A stretch of 64,000 nt of DNA. Source: Ehretia macrophylla (lineage: Eukaryota; Streptophyta; Magnoliopsida; Boraginales; Ehretiaceae). Positions within the stretch are counted from its first letter, which is position 1; each line of letters starts with the position of its first letter. The notes beneath the pieces are model-generated. The model ran no database searches. It worked only from the letters and a program-made list of their open reading frames with translations, and was not told the origin of the DNA. Below, one piece after another: positions 45,431 to 57,492 of this stretch. The stretch covers positions 2,031,501-2,095,500 of the forward strand of contig CM075768.1 in assembly GCA_037974665.1 (NCBI GenBank), in the 5' to 3' direction. The translations under genes were made by a program, and so were the position numbers.

Positions 45431-46636
45431 GAGCATATTACGATGGACTTCGTCACTGGTTTGCCTAGATCACCGAGGGGTAATGATGCAGTTTGGGTTG
45501 TCGTGGATCGTTTGACGAAGACAGCTCATTTTATCTCGATGAGGTTAGGAGATGAGGTTACAAAGCTGACGGATCTCTATCTGGAGCAGATTGTTAGACT
45601 TCACGGTATTCCATCTAGTATTGTCTCTGATCGAGATCCTCGATTTATTTCTCGTTTGTGGGAGAAACTTCAGGAGACTTTGGGTACTCAGTTGAACTTC
45701 AGTACAGCGTATCATCCACAGACCGACGGTCAGTCTGAGCGGACTATTCAGATTCTGGAAGATATGCTTAGGGCTTGTGTTCTGGACTTTGGGAAGAACT
45801 GGGAGAAACATCTACCACTTGCCGAGTTTGCCTATAACAATAGTTATCAAGCTACTATTGGGATGGCACCTTTTGCAGCTCTTTACGGTCGTAAGTGCCG
45901 TTCACCTTTATATTGGGACGAGGTAGGAGAGATGAAGACTATTGATCCGACTATCATGCCAGAACTTCTTGAGAAGATCGAGAATGTTCAGTTGATCAGG
46001 CAGAGAATGCTTACAGCGCAGAGTAGATTCAAGAGTTATGCTGATAAGCGTCGTCGAGACTTGGAGTTTGCAGTTGGAGATCGGGTTTTCTTGAGATTGT
46101 CTCCTCGAAAGGGGTTTGTTCGTTATGGTAAAGGTGGTAAGCTGAGTCCGAGATTTGTTGGGCCGTTTGAGATTACTGGCAGGGTTGGTAAGTTGGCATA
46201 TCGGTTGGCTCTACCGGAAAACTTCTCTAATGTCCACGATGTGTTTCACGTGTCTAATTTGCGGAAATACAATCCGGATCCTTCTCATATTCTTGAGCCA
46301 GAGCCGTTACAGCTTCGTGAGAATTTGACTTATGACGAGCGTCCGATTCGTATTCTAGATCAGATGGACCGAGAGTTGAGGTCGAAGAGGATTCCGATGG
46401 TTAAGGTGTTGTGGAAGCATCACGGCATTGAGGAAGCTACGTGGGAGAGACGAGATCAGATGCAGCAGCAATACCCAGATCTTTTCCGTACATCAAGTAA
46501 GAATTTCGAGGACGAAATTTCTATAAGGGGGGGAGAATGTGAAACCCCACTTTCTTGCTTATCTCGTTTTACGTGTTTTACCTCGTTTTGCGTGCATATA
46601 ACCTGTTTATGTGCTATAGGACCTAGAAAGTTATAA
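45431..46636 (+). CDS. C1 Gag-Pol, C-terminal part (integrase core and chromodomain)
   Basis: Same frame continues after the TGA; the next Met is at 45443. All three DDE residues are present: D at 45506 (VVVDRLTKTAHF), D at 45629 (SDRDPRF) and E at 45737 (QSERT). The GPY/F-like region (SPRFVGPFEITGRVGKLAYRL) and chromodomain-like tail (VKVLWKHHGIEEATWERRDQ near 46400-46460) follow, typical of Tekay/Del chromoviruses. The frame stays open through the polypurine tract and about 33 codons into the 3' LTR, so the true end may lie there. It would be made only by readthrough or internal initiation. Confidence 0.94.
   Translation, partial: EHITMDFVTGLPRSPRGNDAVWVVVDRLTKTAHFISMRLGDEVTKLTDLYLEQIVRLHGIPSSIVSDRDPRFISRLWEKLQETLGTQLNFSTAYHPQTDGQSERTIQILEDMLRACVLDFGKNWEKHLPLAEFAYNNSYQATIGMAPFAALYGRKCRSPLYWDEVGEMKTIDPTIMPELLEKIENVQLIRQRMLTAQSRFKSYADKRRRDLEFAVGDRVFLRLSPRKGFVRYGKGGKLSPRFVGPFEITGRVGKLAYRLALPENFSNVHDVFHVSNLRKYNPDPSHILEPEPLQLRENLTYDERPIRILDQMDRELRSKRIPMVKVLWKHHGIEEATWERRDQMQQQYPDLFRTSSKNFEDEISIRGGECETPLSCLSRFTCFTSFCVHITCLCAIGPRKL
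46525..46535 (+). other. Polypurine tract of C1
   Basis: AAGGGGGGGAG directly before the 3' LTR at 46538, primer for plus-strand DNA synthesis. Confidence 0.85.
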
Positions 46637-48959
46637 TTTTGATTTCAATACTTCTAATACGTGCTAAATGTGCATTCATGAAATTTTCATCAAAATCGGA
46701 GTCAGAAATTTTATCGTCGATTTTCAGTGAATAGTGTTTTCGAAACACGTCCGCTATAATTTTGAAACTGGTCTTTCTAACCCTTCTAGACCTAGTCCAC
46801 GGACTTTAATAGACCTGTGTTTGATCAAAACGGTTTTAAAATCGGCTTAAGAATTTATTAGGGTTTTTACACCGACTTTTGCAAAAATCGAGTTTTAAGC
46901 CGACTCGGGTGGAATTCTTTGAATGTAAAACTTCTTGTCACCTAAAAATAACTCACTTGAGATATCTTGGGGGTTTCATAATTAATTTTAACTTGGTGAT
47001 CACTAAAATGCAATTAAAGTCATTAAAAATACAAAAAATGCCTATTAAAATAACTTTGACTTTAATTAAATAGTTGACCATTTAAGCTTATGTCCTCAAC
47101 ACACACTCACACAACACAAAAACACCACCACACACACACACATTGCCGAGAGGAAGAGGAGAGAAAAGAGAAGAGAAAAACTTAAGCTTTCAATCCAATT
47201 TTTCAAAGAAAAACCTAGTTTTTGTCCGTGAAACTTCGCACCGACTTGGATTCTGCTTGTTGGGCACGCATTGCACGCATTCCTAGGCTTATATCGCATC
47301 TAAGGTGAGAGAAAAATTCTAGATCTCAAAATGTCATTTTTGTGTTTTTGCGTATAAATGAAGATTGAACCGTTAGAATTGAAATCTGATGATAGATTAT
47401 TGCTCCTTGCATGCTAGGGATCATTATATACTAATACTACAAGTTTCTGTCGGATATAGCATAATTTTTATTTTCCGGGTATTTAATTTTGATTAAAATG
47501 TTCAAAGTTGATTTAATTGAGTTGCGTTGCTCGAAATCGATTGCCGTCGATTTCTAAATACTTGATAATTACGTGTTAGCGCTGTTGTAATGCCGAATTT
47601 TCGATTACATTGTTTGTGTGGAAATCCGGAAAATCCAGCCATGACGTCATAGGGTTTTAGGGTTATCGGGCATGTTTTGGAGGTGTTATGGTGGATTTCC
47701 GAGAGGGCTAATGTAGTAGGTTGAATAGGTGAGTGATAGGAACTGATTTGGCAATGTTTGGATTAGTAGATTGTAAGTTATGAATTTTAGAAGTTAGGTT
47801 GTCATTCTTTAATTTCTTGAACGATGCCTTAGATGGTTGGGTAGTGTTCGAGTGATGAATGGTGAGTTGTTGTTGAGTAATTTAGAGTTTAATTATGAAT
47901 ATTATGCATGTCCGGTTAGATGGCCTACTTTGTCATCTAACTACGTTGTTTGATGTTTAATTTTATATTGATGTTATTGATTGATTATTATTGAATGCGG
48001 GAATCGGGCACTCTTGTTGCTGATCTCCCAATTGATTGATCGATTTATGCTTGCATGATGATTGATGAAAATGGAGCCTTGGTATGTGTGTGCCACCTCT
48101 CGGGCAGCGTCGGGCTGTCGGGTTGAAACCGGCATGACTGCCATAGGCTACCCCCAGCTCGCATGACGGAGATGTCATGGAGGGAAGGGGATAGTGAGGT
48201 ACCTCGGGTGCGTGAGTAATGGGGAGTTATAAGAAGAACGGTTGAGATCGTGATGGCGTTTGGAGCTACACCAAATAGAGTATCCTTATTGAATGGTCAT
48301 ATAGTTATGTGATGATAGCTTTATTTATGTTATTATTGTTGTTGTGTGTTTACTTGCTCAAAGGACTAAATCCAAGGAGCGTAGTGAATACTGTCGAGAT
48401 CTATCGGATCCTCACTGGGCTTATGTATATAAGCTCACTCTCTATTAATGCATGTTTCAGGTGTACTTTCACAAGATTACGGGTACGTGCCTCCTGAAGA
48501 GGAGAATGTGGAAAATGTGCCTTTTGTGGATGAGTCATATGTTCCCGAATCTTATCTATGACTTTATGTTGTTAAATGTCTTGTATATTAGTTTAATAGA
48601 CTTTATATGCTTTACGGTTCTTAATGTAATAGATATTGAAAAGATGTTGAACCAAATGATGTTAACTTAGCGGTTTCCTTTTGTCTATGGTTAAATTGTA
48701 GTTGTGTCTCAACTTACTTTTGAAATGTATGATAAAGTTGAGGTATTGTATGTCATGTTGGAACGGAGGCGTATAACGAGGATGTTTTATTGTATAATAT
48801 GGTTGTGTTGTATGTTGTTGTTTGTATTGAGGAATTACTGGATGTATGATGTTTAATGAGGTTGGTTTAGAACCTCGGAAATCTGTTTACTGTCGTTATG
48901 CCGCCGAAATTCCGTTGCGTCCTGACTGATCGTAGGTGGGGTCGAGTTGGGGCGTGACA
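46538..48959 (+). repeat. 3' LTR of C1
   Basis: 2422 bp, nearly identical to 39111-41542. Differences seen include A/G in GAATAGT(A/G)TTTT, T/C in GGTCTTT(T/C)T, TGAT(G/C)AAAAC, AAAG(A/T)CATT, GAAT(G/A)GGTGAG and the 11-bp unit. The same landmarks recur (donor-like 47304/47305, hairpin 48416-48437, short ORF 48448-48561, acceptor-like 48460/48461). Confidence 0.96.
48448..48561 (+). other. Short ORF of 37 codons in C1 3' LTR
   Basis: Same frame as 41031-41144, intact in both LTRs. Confidence 0.45.
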
Positions 48960-48964
48960 GACAA

Positions 48965-49848
48965 TATGTACAATAATGAAGTGCAATTCCAACGAACCTA
49001 TTTACAGTCGCAAATTAGCGCATAGTCCGATCCTTCTGTTAAAATGTCCCGATCGTTGTGGGGACCATGAAATGATTAAGTCCACTATACGATTCTATGC
49101 ATAGATCTAATTTGGTGGAATGAAAGATGACATCTATGGAAAAACACATTTCCATCGTTCAACTACCCCGGCCGAGGATTTCTCATTCAAGACGACCGAC
49201 ACTAGATCGCATAGAACATCACCTCACTGTCGGAGGTTAACAGATCCTATCTTGACAATTACCTATCGGTCTCTATATCACAAGACTAAACTGCAAGAGG
49301 CCGTATCTTACCCTCAAAGACTGCAAGCATTGTCCAAACGCAAGATTTAACCCCTAATATAGCCGGCAGCCGTAATTTCTCAAGTCAAAGGATTAATCTG
49401 CACAATTTGTAACGAATGATAAACTATTAATCCAAAATCATGTAGTTTGTCATTCCGGTCACATTCAATGATCCGTTCAACCAACGATCATTCATATGTG
49501 AGTTAATCGCATCCCTATGCTGTTGTAGCTCAATGCTCGCTACCCTTTATCATTAACATCTCTATGTTAATCAAAGGTAACTACATATGATTGTCTGTAC
49601 TTGACTATTCTAGTCCTGGTCGAATAATCTAAGGGCTATGAATGCTTTTGAATGTTTATCATGTCGAAGAAATATGCAGTCAAATTCTTAACACATTAAG
49701 AATATACTTCTTCTCAGAAAAACATTAAGGACATATTCATATAATTGAACGGAGAATATGAACATCCATTTAACATGCCATTCAAATTTACATCAAAATA
49801 CCCTATATAGGTCATCTAACTATATAGCATTAGGGCATATCTCTAACA
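48965..49848 (-). repeat. Copia 3' LTR, proximal part
   Basis: On the minus strand it starts TGTTAGAGATATGCCCTAATGC at 49848, next to the polypurine tract, and runs to C1's target repeat at 48964. The homologous plus-strand copy lies at about 33187-33540. Confidence 0.85.
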
Positions 49849-49858
49849 ATCTCCCACT
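49849..49858 (-). other. Polypurine tract of the Copia element
   Basis: AGTGGGAGAT on the minus strand, adjoining the LTR start. AGTGGGAGATTGTT is the usual form at this junction in plant Copia elements. Confidence 0.82.
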
Positions 49859-50016
49859 TGCACTAATGCTATAGAATATAGCCTTCAGCGCATATCTACA
49901 TGGTATCGCAACCCCATCTTTTCAAGATGACGTTCCAACTGCGATTGACTCATGGGCTTAGTAAGTGGGTTAGCTACATTCTCTAATGTAGGAACTTTCT
50001 ACAGACTTATATTTTT

Positions 50017-51480
50017 TCAAGCAACTATCTCTCGAATGATATGGAAACGCCTTTCTATGTGTTTGGACTTTTGATGAGATCTAGGTCCTTTAGCTTGTGC
50101 AATAGCTCTACTGTTGTCGCAATACAGCGGTATCGGCAACTCGATGGAAGGAACTACTTCTAGCTCTAATAAGAACTTCCTTATCCAAACAGCTTCCTTT
50201 GTTGCATCAGATGCAATAATGTACTCATCTTCTGTAGTGGAGTCAACAGTAACAAGTTGCTTGGAACTCTTCCAACTTACTACTCCTCCATTAAAAACAA
50301 ACACAAATCCGAATGTGGACTTTCTATCATCCGTATCAGATTGAAAATCTGAATCTGTGTACCCATCTATCCGAAGTTCTCCTCCTCCATAAATCAGTGC
50401 AAGGTCCTTAGTCCTTCGCAAGTACTTAAGGATATACTTCACTACCATCCAGTGTTCTTCACTTGGATCGAACTGATATTTTCTCACAAGGCTTACAACA
50501 TATGCAATATCCAGCCTTGTACATAGCATGACATACATGAGATTGCCAACAGCCAAAGCATAAGGCACACGCTTCATACATTGCCTTTCATCCTCAGACT
50601 TGGGAGACATGTTCTTGAAAAGATGTATTCCATGCCAGATTGGCAGAAGACCTTTCTTAGAACTCTCCATATTGAATTTCTTCAATACTTGCTCTATGTA
50701 CTGACTTTGAGACAAGCCAATCAATCTTTTCGTTGTATCTCTATAGACATAAATTCCTAAGATATAAGAGGCTTTTCCCAGATCTTTCATGGAGAACTTG
50801 CTATTCAACCAAATCTTAGTGGACATCATATGTCCAACATCATTTCCCATGATTAAAATGTCATCAACATACAAAATTAGAAAAGTGGTCATGCTCCCAC
50901 TGATCTTCTTGTATACACAAGGTTCATCGTCATTTCTAATGAAACCAATCTCTTTGATCTCATTATTAAATATGATGTTCCAAGAACAAGAAGCTTGTTT
51001 TAGACCATATATTGATCTTTTCAGCTTACACACTTCATCTTTATTGGATTTAAAACCTTCAGGCTGTTCGATATAGATATCTTTCTCAAGATAGCCATTC
51101 AGGAACGCAGTTTTAACATCCATTTGCCAAATCTCATAATTATAGTGTGCGACAATAGCAAGCATGATGCAGATGGACTTAAGCATGACAATTGGTGAAA
51201 AAGTTTCATCATAATCAACACCTTGTTTCTGACGAAAACCTTTCGCAACCAGCCATTTCCATCTATTCCAAGTTTCTTTTTGAAGACCCATTTACAACCT
51301 ATAGGTACAATACCTTCAAGTCGGTCAACTAAGGTCCAAACGTCATTTGAATACATGGAATCTATCTTTGCTTGCATGGCTTGCCTCCATTTCTCGGAAT
51401 CAATATCTTGTATTGCTTCCTCATAATTAGTAGGATCATTCAAATGATCTTTATCCCCTACCACAAACAACTCTTGTGTT
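50017..51480 (-). pseudogene. Copia RT and RNase H remnant
   Basis: Starts with WRQAMQAKIDSMYSNDVWTL and GCKWVFKKK near 51300-51400. A small deletion and frameshift near 51250-51290 is followed by LVAKGFRQKQGVDYDETFSP. The catalytic YVDDILIMGND is intact near 50860. The RNase H part has GYTDSDFQSDTDDRKSTFGF, EDEYIIASDATKEAVWI and SKHIERRFHIIREIVA. The TGA at 50017 replaces an expected Arg codon, and coding-like text continues about 100 bases beyond it. Apart from these breaks RT-RNase H is 424 codons in one frame. Confidence 0.92.
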
Positions 51481-51602
51481 TCCTCAAGTAGATAACCATA
51501 TCTCTTAGGAGGATAGGATATTCTACTAGACCTTCGAGGTCCTTGTGTGATGATTGGTTTTGGATCTTGTTGAATTGGTTTAGGATCAAGACTTGGGTCA
51601 AT

Positions 51603-52455
51603 TTATGGTTCAGAAGACTCTTCTTCTTTTATTATTTTCTTCCCTCTGCCTCCTTCTTGAACAAACTCCTTTTTCAAGAAAGACAGTATCTCGATTGATC
51701 GATATTCTTTGATCATCGGGAAAATAAAAATAATATCATTTAGTCTCCTTAGGATATCCTGCAAATCTTCATTTGTCTGATCTTGATTCCAACTTGTCCG
51801 TCTTAAGTTTCTTAACAAAAGCGGGACAACCCCAAATCCTAATGTGATTAAGACTTGGTTCTCTACCAAACCACATCTCATATGGTGTAGTAGGAACAAC
51901 ATTAGTTGGAACCCTATTCAACAAATAAATAGTTGTAAGAAGTGTATACCCCCACAATGAAATTGGAAGATCGGTGTAACTGATCATAGATCGTACCATA
52001 TCCATTAATGCACGATTCCTACGTTCAGATACTTCATTTAATTGTGGTGTAGTAGGTGGAGTAGTCTGTGAAGTTATTCCAGCTTGTTTAAGATATTCAA
52101 GAAATTTGGTACTTAAGTATTCACCTCCACGATCGGATCGCAAGGTTTTAATACTTTTTCCTGTTTGGTTTTCTACTTCAGCTTTAAATTCCTTGAATTT
52201 ATCAGAAGCCTCAGATTTGTACTTCATTAAGTACACATAACCATACCGAGAATAGTCATTGGTGAAGTTTATGAAGTAGATATAACCAGCGCGAGCCATT
52301 TTTCTAAAGGGACTGCATACATCACTATGTATTAATGTTAACAATTCAGTGGCCCTTGTTCCCTTTCCAACAAATGATGACTTGGTCATTTTCCCGAAAA
52401 TACAAGATTCACATGTAGGCCCGGGTTCACATCCCAATGAATCAATGAGTTCATT
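51603..52455 (-). pseudogene. Copia integrase remnant
   Basis: Integrase core from CESCIFGKMTKSSF through LIHSDVCSPF, FTNDYSRYGYVYLMKYKSEA, LRSDRGGEYLS and NEVSERRNRALMDMVRSM to WGCPAFVKKL, so all three DDE residues are present. A stop at 52456-52458 (TAA) separates it in frame from the zinc-finger part. A frameshift near 51790 breaks the segment linking integrase to RT. Confidence 0.9.
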
Positions 52456-52816
52456 TTAAACCATCCATGCTAAACTTTTCTCATTAATATGACCGAGTCT
52501 CAAGTGCCACAATTGCTTCACATTAATTTGAATATCTTTTGTTTGTTTTGAAGTGGAAGTTGAAGTTACATGCATGCATTCATCAAGATTCAGATGATAA
52601 AGTCTATTCAACAAAGTAGCTGAGCCGATATATTCATTATAGTAATAAATATTACAGCCCTTGTTCATAAAAGAAAATTCATAATTTTCACAAACAATCT
52701 TAGGAATAGAAACAAAATTCCTAATAGCATTCAGAACAAACAAAACATTTGACAGATGCATAACATGACCAGCAGGCAGACAAACTTCAATATTCCCTTT
52801 GGCATGGGCTGCAACA
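52456..52816 (-). pseudogene. Copia protease end and pre-integrase zinc region
   Basis: Encodes AAHAKGNIEVCLPAGHVMHL (end of the protease region) and LWHLRLGHINEKSLAWMV (GAG-pre-integrase zinc motif) before the TAA. The N-terminal side is cut by LTR F; the codons beyond 52821 in the same open frame belong to that LTR. Confidence 0.88.
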
Positions 52817-52821
52817 CTTGT

Positions 52822-54997
52822 TGTCACGCCCCAACCCTGACCTATCACTAAGCTAAGGCCGAAATATGACGTTCGTAACACTTATTCCTGAGATTAATAA
52901 CTTAATGGTCTTAAAACCTATGAGTATTAATTTGATAACCTATTCATCCATTATAAATACCATAAGAAGATTGAAAAGACTTCTAAAATTCTCCCAAAAC
53001 ATCGGCCTTAAAGGATTACATTACCTTGTTACGTAATTACAAGACTAGAATTCATACATTCTATCATCCCAAACTTAGGACTCATAAGATTAATAACCTA
53101 ACTTAACTAGGTGTCTAATAAACCAAAAGAATATTACAACATAATCAGTTGAACAAATTTACAAAATCATCTCTTTTTGACAAGAAGTTCATCTTCATAG
53201 GCAAGCACGTAGATCAACTAGGATAGAAATCCATCACAACACATCAATATAGCTTACAACCACATGGGAGCTTGCTCGGTTAATCATCACCTGAAATTGT
53301 TAGAAAGAAGGGTGAGCTAGATCCTCGCGTATAGCTCAGTGAGGAGGAAAACAATGAAGGGTTTTCACATAGGTTTTATCTTTTCTTAATCAGTTTGATA
53401 AATCATGTCATGCATCTATCCAAGCAAACTATCCTTAACACAAGCCTTCAATCGACAATGAGAGGGTCGAGATATACTGGCAAACCCGGAGGTCCCGTCA
53501 CTTACTCTATTATTAATGGTTACAAGATATACAATCAAGTTTTAGTAACATTTAACAACCTAGCTCTTCCAAGATATCACTGGGTCCCGACCCATAGGTG
53601 GATCAATGAGTCTTGAAAGAAAAGGGACGATAACATTTGGTAGGCGAGATATACCAGCAAGCCCTACCTCTGACTGGAGGTCTCATTACTACCTCGGTAG
53701 GCGAGATATACCGATGACCCGTTGCTGCCCAGTGGTCTCATTGCTACCGCATTCATTAATGGTTGCAACCGACACACGTATTTACAATTCATATACATCT
53801 ACATAAGTTAGTAAGTCTAGTAAATCATATAGCACATTCGAGTACATTCTATATTTCGCATCATGTAAACGTGCCAAGCATTTATCTTGTACTCATATGG
53901 ACATATAATAGACACAATATCTAGCTTGTAAGCTCCTTTAGTATTAGAACATAATAACAAGAATTTGCAAGTTAACCACTCAAACAATATCATCTACCAA
54001 TAGCACACCCTAAACACACTAGAATCGAAGCTTATGAAAAGTAGATAGTTCTAGAATCCAATGAAACTTAATTCGAAGTTAAATTGACCGAGATATGGTC
54101 TTCGGAAAATTATTGCGCAAAGCTGTCAAGGAAGTCAGACGAGTAAGTCGGGCGAGTAACTCGCCCGGCTTACTTGACCGGCTTTTACAGAGAATTTGGT
54201 CAACTGTCGGTCGAGTAGTTGGGCGAGTTTAGTCGACCGGCTTAGTCGACAGACCTAGGCAAAATACACTCGTAAATTCACACATTTGACACCTTAACTT
54301 GCGACCACTTTACCCACTTCTTACAAGCCATCAAGCACACATAATGTGGATCATTAGGCATCTATTAATGGTTCAAACATCAACCAAAAACATCCCACAA
54401 CACCCTTCCATCTACAATCCACATCCAAAACTCCAAGAATCAATAATGGCTCATAACAACAAAATCACCAACTAACTCCTAAAAAGCTAGATTCATGCTC
54501 TCAACCCTTGCATACATTTTACATACATTCTAACATATACAAGAATAATACCAAGCTCCTCAACAACTCCTCAAGATCATCCAACACACATTAGGCAAGC
54601 CCTAGATCTACAACACATAAATATAACTAACTTCACAATGAGGACATATATGAATTCTACAAGCAATATTACTCAACAATATACAACATATAACCTTGGA
54701 TGAGCTTTATCAATAAATTTTGAAATAATCCATCACCTTTGGTCTTGAGTTCTAGATGGAAATGAAGCAAGAAATACATGAAGCTAGCTAGAAGTTATAG
54801 GTAATAGCTTGAAAATGGTTGCGATCTCTTCTCCTTCCTCCTCTTCTTCTTCATTTCTTCTCTTCTCTCTCTCTAATCGTGGGGTGTATGTGTTTTCTGC
54901 GTTTTGTGTGTTGCGGATGATTGTGTGTTTTGTGTGTGTGTTATGTGTGTAGTGTTTTTGTGTCTGTATGTGGTGTAATGTGTGTATATAGATAGGA
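52822..54997 (-). mobile_element. Inverted LTR F interrupting the Copia pol
   Basis: On the minus strand it ends GGGGCGTGACA, adjoining CTTGT (52817-52821), a likely target repeat. It is cut at 54997 by A2, so the other end is outside the window; whether it is a solo LTR cannot be told. It has a perfect 7-bp hairpin (53313-53338), acceptor-like TTTCAG|G at 53291/53290, donor-like CAAAG|GTGAT at 54737/54736, and two GGCGAGATATACC repeats (53641 and 53699). A short unusual stretch at 54130-54250 repeats GGCGAGT, CGGCTTA and TCGACCGG. Confidence 0.8.
53313..53338 (-). other. Conserved LTR hairpin, family F copy
   Basis: TGAGCTA / TAGCTCA, seven perfect pairs with a 12-base loop, preceded on the minus strand by CCTCAC. 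The inner stem CTA/TAG differs from all other families here. Confidence 0.6.
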
Positions 54998-57492
54998 TGT
55001 CACGCCCCGACCTAATCCCACACTAAAGGTTAAGTCTGGACCCGACAAACGGACAGAGTCTCCCCTATACTGTGGACATTTTGGAAACTTGTAAATGCTC
55101 AATAAAGCCACAATATAACAAGACAAGCTTTTATAACTAAAGTTCAAAGGTTCAAGGCCATCCAAGCCTTGGGACATACAGTAGTTTAGGTTCACACAAG
55201 CATGCATCCAACTTAACTTCTTTACAAAACCACTTATCATGCCACTCCATGATAGAATTGAAACAATCTTAGAAGTTGAAAACAAACATACCTCAGAACA
55301 TTCACTCCCAAGCATGCAAAGCAGCTAGAAATAGAAACATAGGTTATTACATGCCATGGTTCCAAATCTACTACTACAACATCTATCTTTCAACTTGCAA
55401 CTATATAACATATAGATAGCTCTTAGGCTACGAAATAGAACATAAAGTAAACAAACGAGTTCTTCATTAAACAACAAGAACATAAACTACCTCAGGCAAC
55501 TAGACACAGCAGCTAAGGCAATGGTTCAGTCTGAACCTCCAGTTCTTCTCCTTCAACCAAATCTAGCTAGGGATCACCCACAGCGTCTCCTGAAACATGT
55601 TAGACTGGTATGAACAACCATTATTGCCCAGTGAGGGATAAAGGCCAAACGGGACGTGCAATGCAACAAATATAACAATTAACAAGAAAAGCAAGTAAAA
55701 TACATTTGAAACAGTGAATAACCACACATATCAAAGGATACGGTACACTTAACCCCAAACTCCATGATTCTTTTATATTTGGCCACGAACCACGATCCAC
55801 GAACCATGATCAATGTGCCGACAAATTCTCAATCACCTCAATGGGTGTACTCCGGATGTACCCCGATAATCCTACGACCCAACATCCCCTAGCAATCTCC
55901 GGACCAGGAGAATAAGGGAATAGGGTACGGAGTTTGAATATCCACTGGCAAGCCCTCTGCCGCCCAGCCGATATTCAACACATCCGCCCCTGACACTATG
56001 GTTGTGCAACCAATATGCAATGCACTTAACAATGGCAAGACAATATCAACAATATAAACAATAACACGTGGGAGGATCAACAAAGTAGGTTGACCTCGAA
56101 ACAGTTAGAATAGAAGCATTTTATATAAACAATTAAGCCAATTACAAAGAGGCATATTCAAGATCCACATAGAACTTTACCAAAAGCTCCAAAACACCGT
56201 GAAACTACATTTAAACACACAAGGAATCATGCCAAGGTCTTAGAAGCGTTAGACAATCGAATTTGTACTTAAACCCCTTTGTAACCCAACCTGTTTTCCT
56301 TCCAAACTCATGTTATGGTTCTAGATTAGCAAGCGGCCTATACCATGTTTCTAGTTAACCCCTTACGCACTATTAGAACACTCGAAATTACGCAAACGCC
56401 CGCATGTAGTCCAAAAGCCCCAAATTCCCTCATTTGTCTTTGTACTACAAGTACCTCAATCGGGACTCAAATGGGAACTAGCAAAGCTTAGTTAGGCCTT
56501 AAATAGCCTAGGATTACTAAATGTGGAGGCCAATTCAACCCGGATTAGCATTAACCCTGAAACTCCCTTCTAAAAGTCGGCTATTTTACGTTTTATACAA
56601 GTTTAGAATAATTCAAGGGCACGGGGCTATTGGACTACCTTCATTGGCACCTAGGGCATCTATTAGAAGCAAAGAAGTAAGCCAATACACACAATTACAC
56701 AAAACCCTAAAAATCCGTCACTATTTACCTCATATAATCAAAGTAACGATTTCAACCGTTTAAAATGTGAATCAATAGCTTAAATGTGTTCTCTAGCACT
56801 TATATACAATGTACAATAGCATGGATAAACATTTGATAGCATTTGATAGCATTTCTAACAATTCAAGAAAATAGAAACATTTCTAAAATGCACAAATAAT
56901 CATGAAAACCCTCACCTAAAGCGTGTAGGAGCACCTAGAAGGCTTGCACACACCCTAAACTACTTGCTCTAGGCTTGAAGAGGCTTGAAATGGTGAATTG
57001 ATGAGCAAAAATTATTTCTTCTCCACCCTTGCTTCTATCGAGTTTCTCTGCTACTGTTTCAGCTTTTATTTTATTTTTTTTCTTTTGTGTATTATGAGCT
57101 TAAGTTGTTAAAGGTTGAGTATATATTAGTGTGGGTCAAGTTGTGTGCATATATGGGCTATTAAAATGAGCATAGATAGCTTAAAAACGAGTCTAAGGTG
57201 CAACAATTGTGCTAGCTAATTAAAACACTAAGTTAAGTTACGTAATACTATTCATTAGTTCACTAGACCATTTTCTAAACGAAGGCTCCTATCGTTCCTA
57301 GCTCAATCACAGACTTTTGTCACTCCTAAAACAATTAATATGATTTAATAAAAATGCTAATTCAGTAATATTATGCAGTTGAAAAATGAAAAGAATAGTA
57401 ACTAAAGAAGACAGTAATTAAAGCACAGAATAAATGCGCACATAGTGGATGCAACAGTAATCTAAAAGTATGACAAAATCTTGGGCGTCACA
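54998..57492 (-). repeat. 3' LTR of A2 (2495 bp)
   Basis: On the minus strand TGTGACGCCCAAG to GGGGCGTGACA. Landmarks: donor-like TTTAG|GTGAGG at 56916/56915, conserved block about 55860-55990, hairpin 55611-55630, acceptor-like TTTCAG|G at 55590/55589, short acidic frame 55513-55590 with one TAG. It is clearly diverged from the 5' LTR by eye. Confidence 0.93.

Larger units (their letters stand above)
39111..48959 (+). mobile_element. Near-intact young Gypsy element C1
   Basis: 9849 bp with perfect GACAA target repeats (39106-39110, 48960-48964), LTRs of 2432 and 2422 bp, exact primer site, polypurine tract and one gag-pol frame. The LTRs differ by about five substitutions plus an 11-bp TATTGATGTTA unit present twice in the 5' copy. 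A TGA at 45428-45430 is the only break seen in the polyprotein. It inserted into the Copia 3' LTR. It is by far the best preserved element here. Confidence 0.97.
37948..52821 (-). mobile_element. Ty1/Copia element, minus strand, interrupted by C1 and F
   Basis: The 3' LTR (37948-39110 plus 48965-49848, 2047 bp once C1 is removed) is followed on the minus strand by a polypurine tract and a decayed pol in Copia order (integrase before RT). The LTR starts TGTTAGAGATATGCCC on the minus strand. The body is cut at 52821 by LTR F. The gag region and 5' LTR are not in the window. The clade is not certain; the pol text resembles Tork/Tnt1-like elements. Confidence 0.85.

Noticed and set aside
49120-49350. 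76-codon frame right of C1
   Set aside because: It lies inside the Copia 3' LTR on the wrong strand, with no domain and no support from the other Copia LTR.
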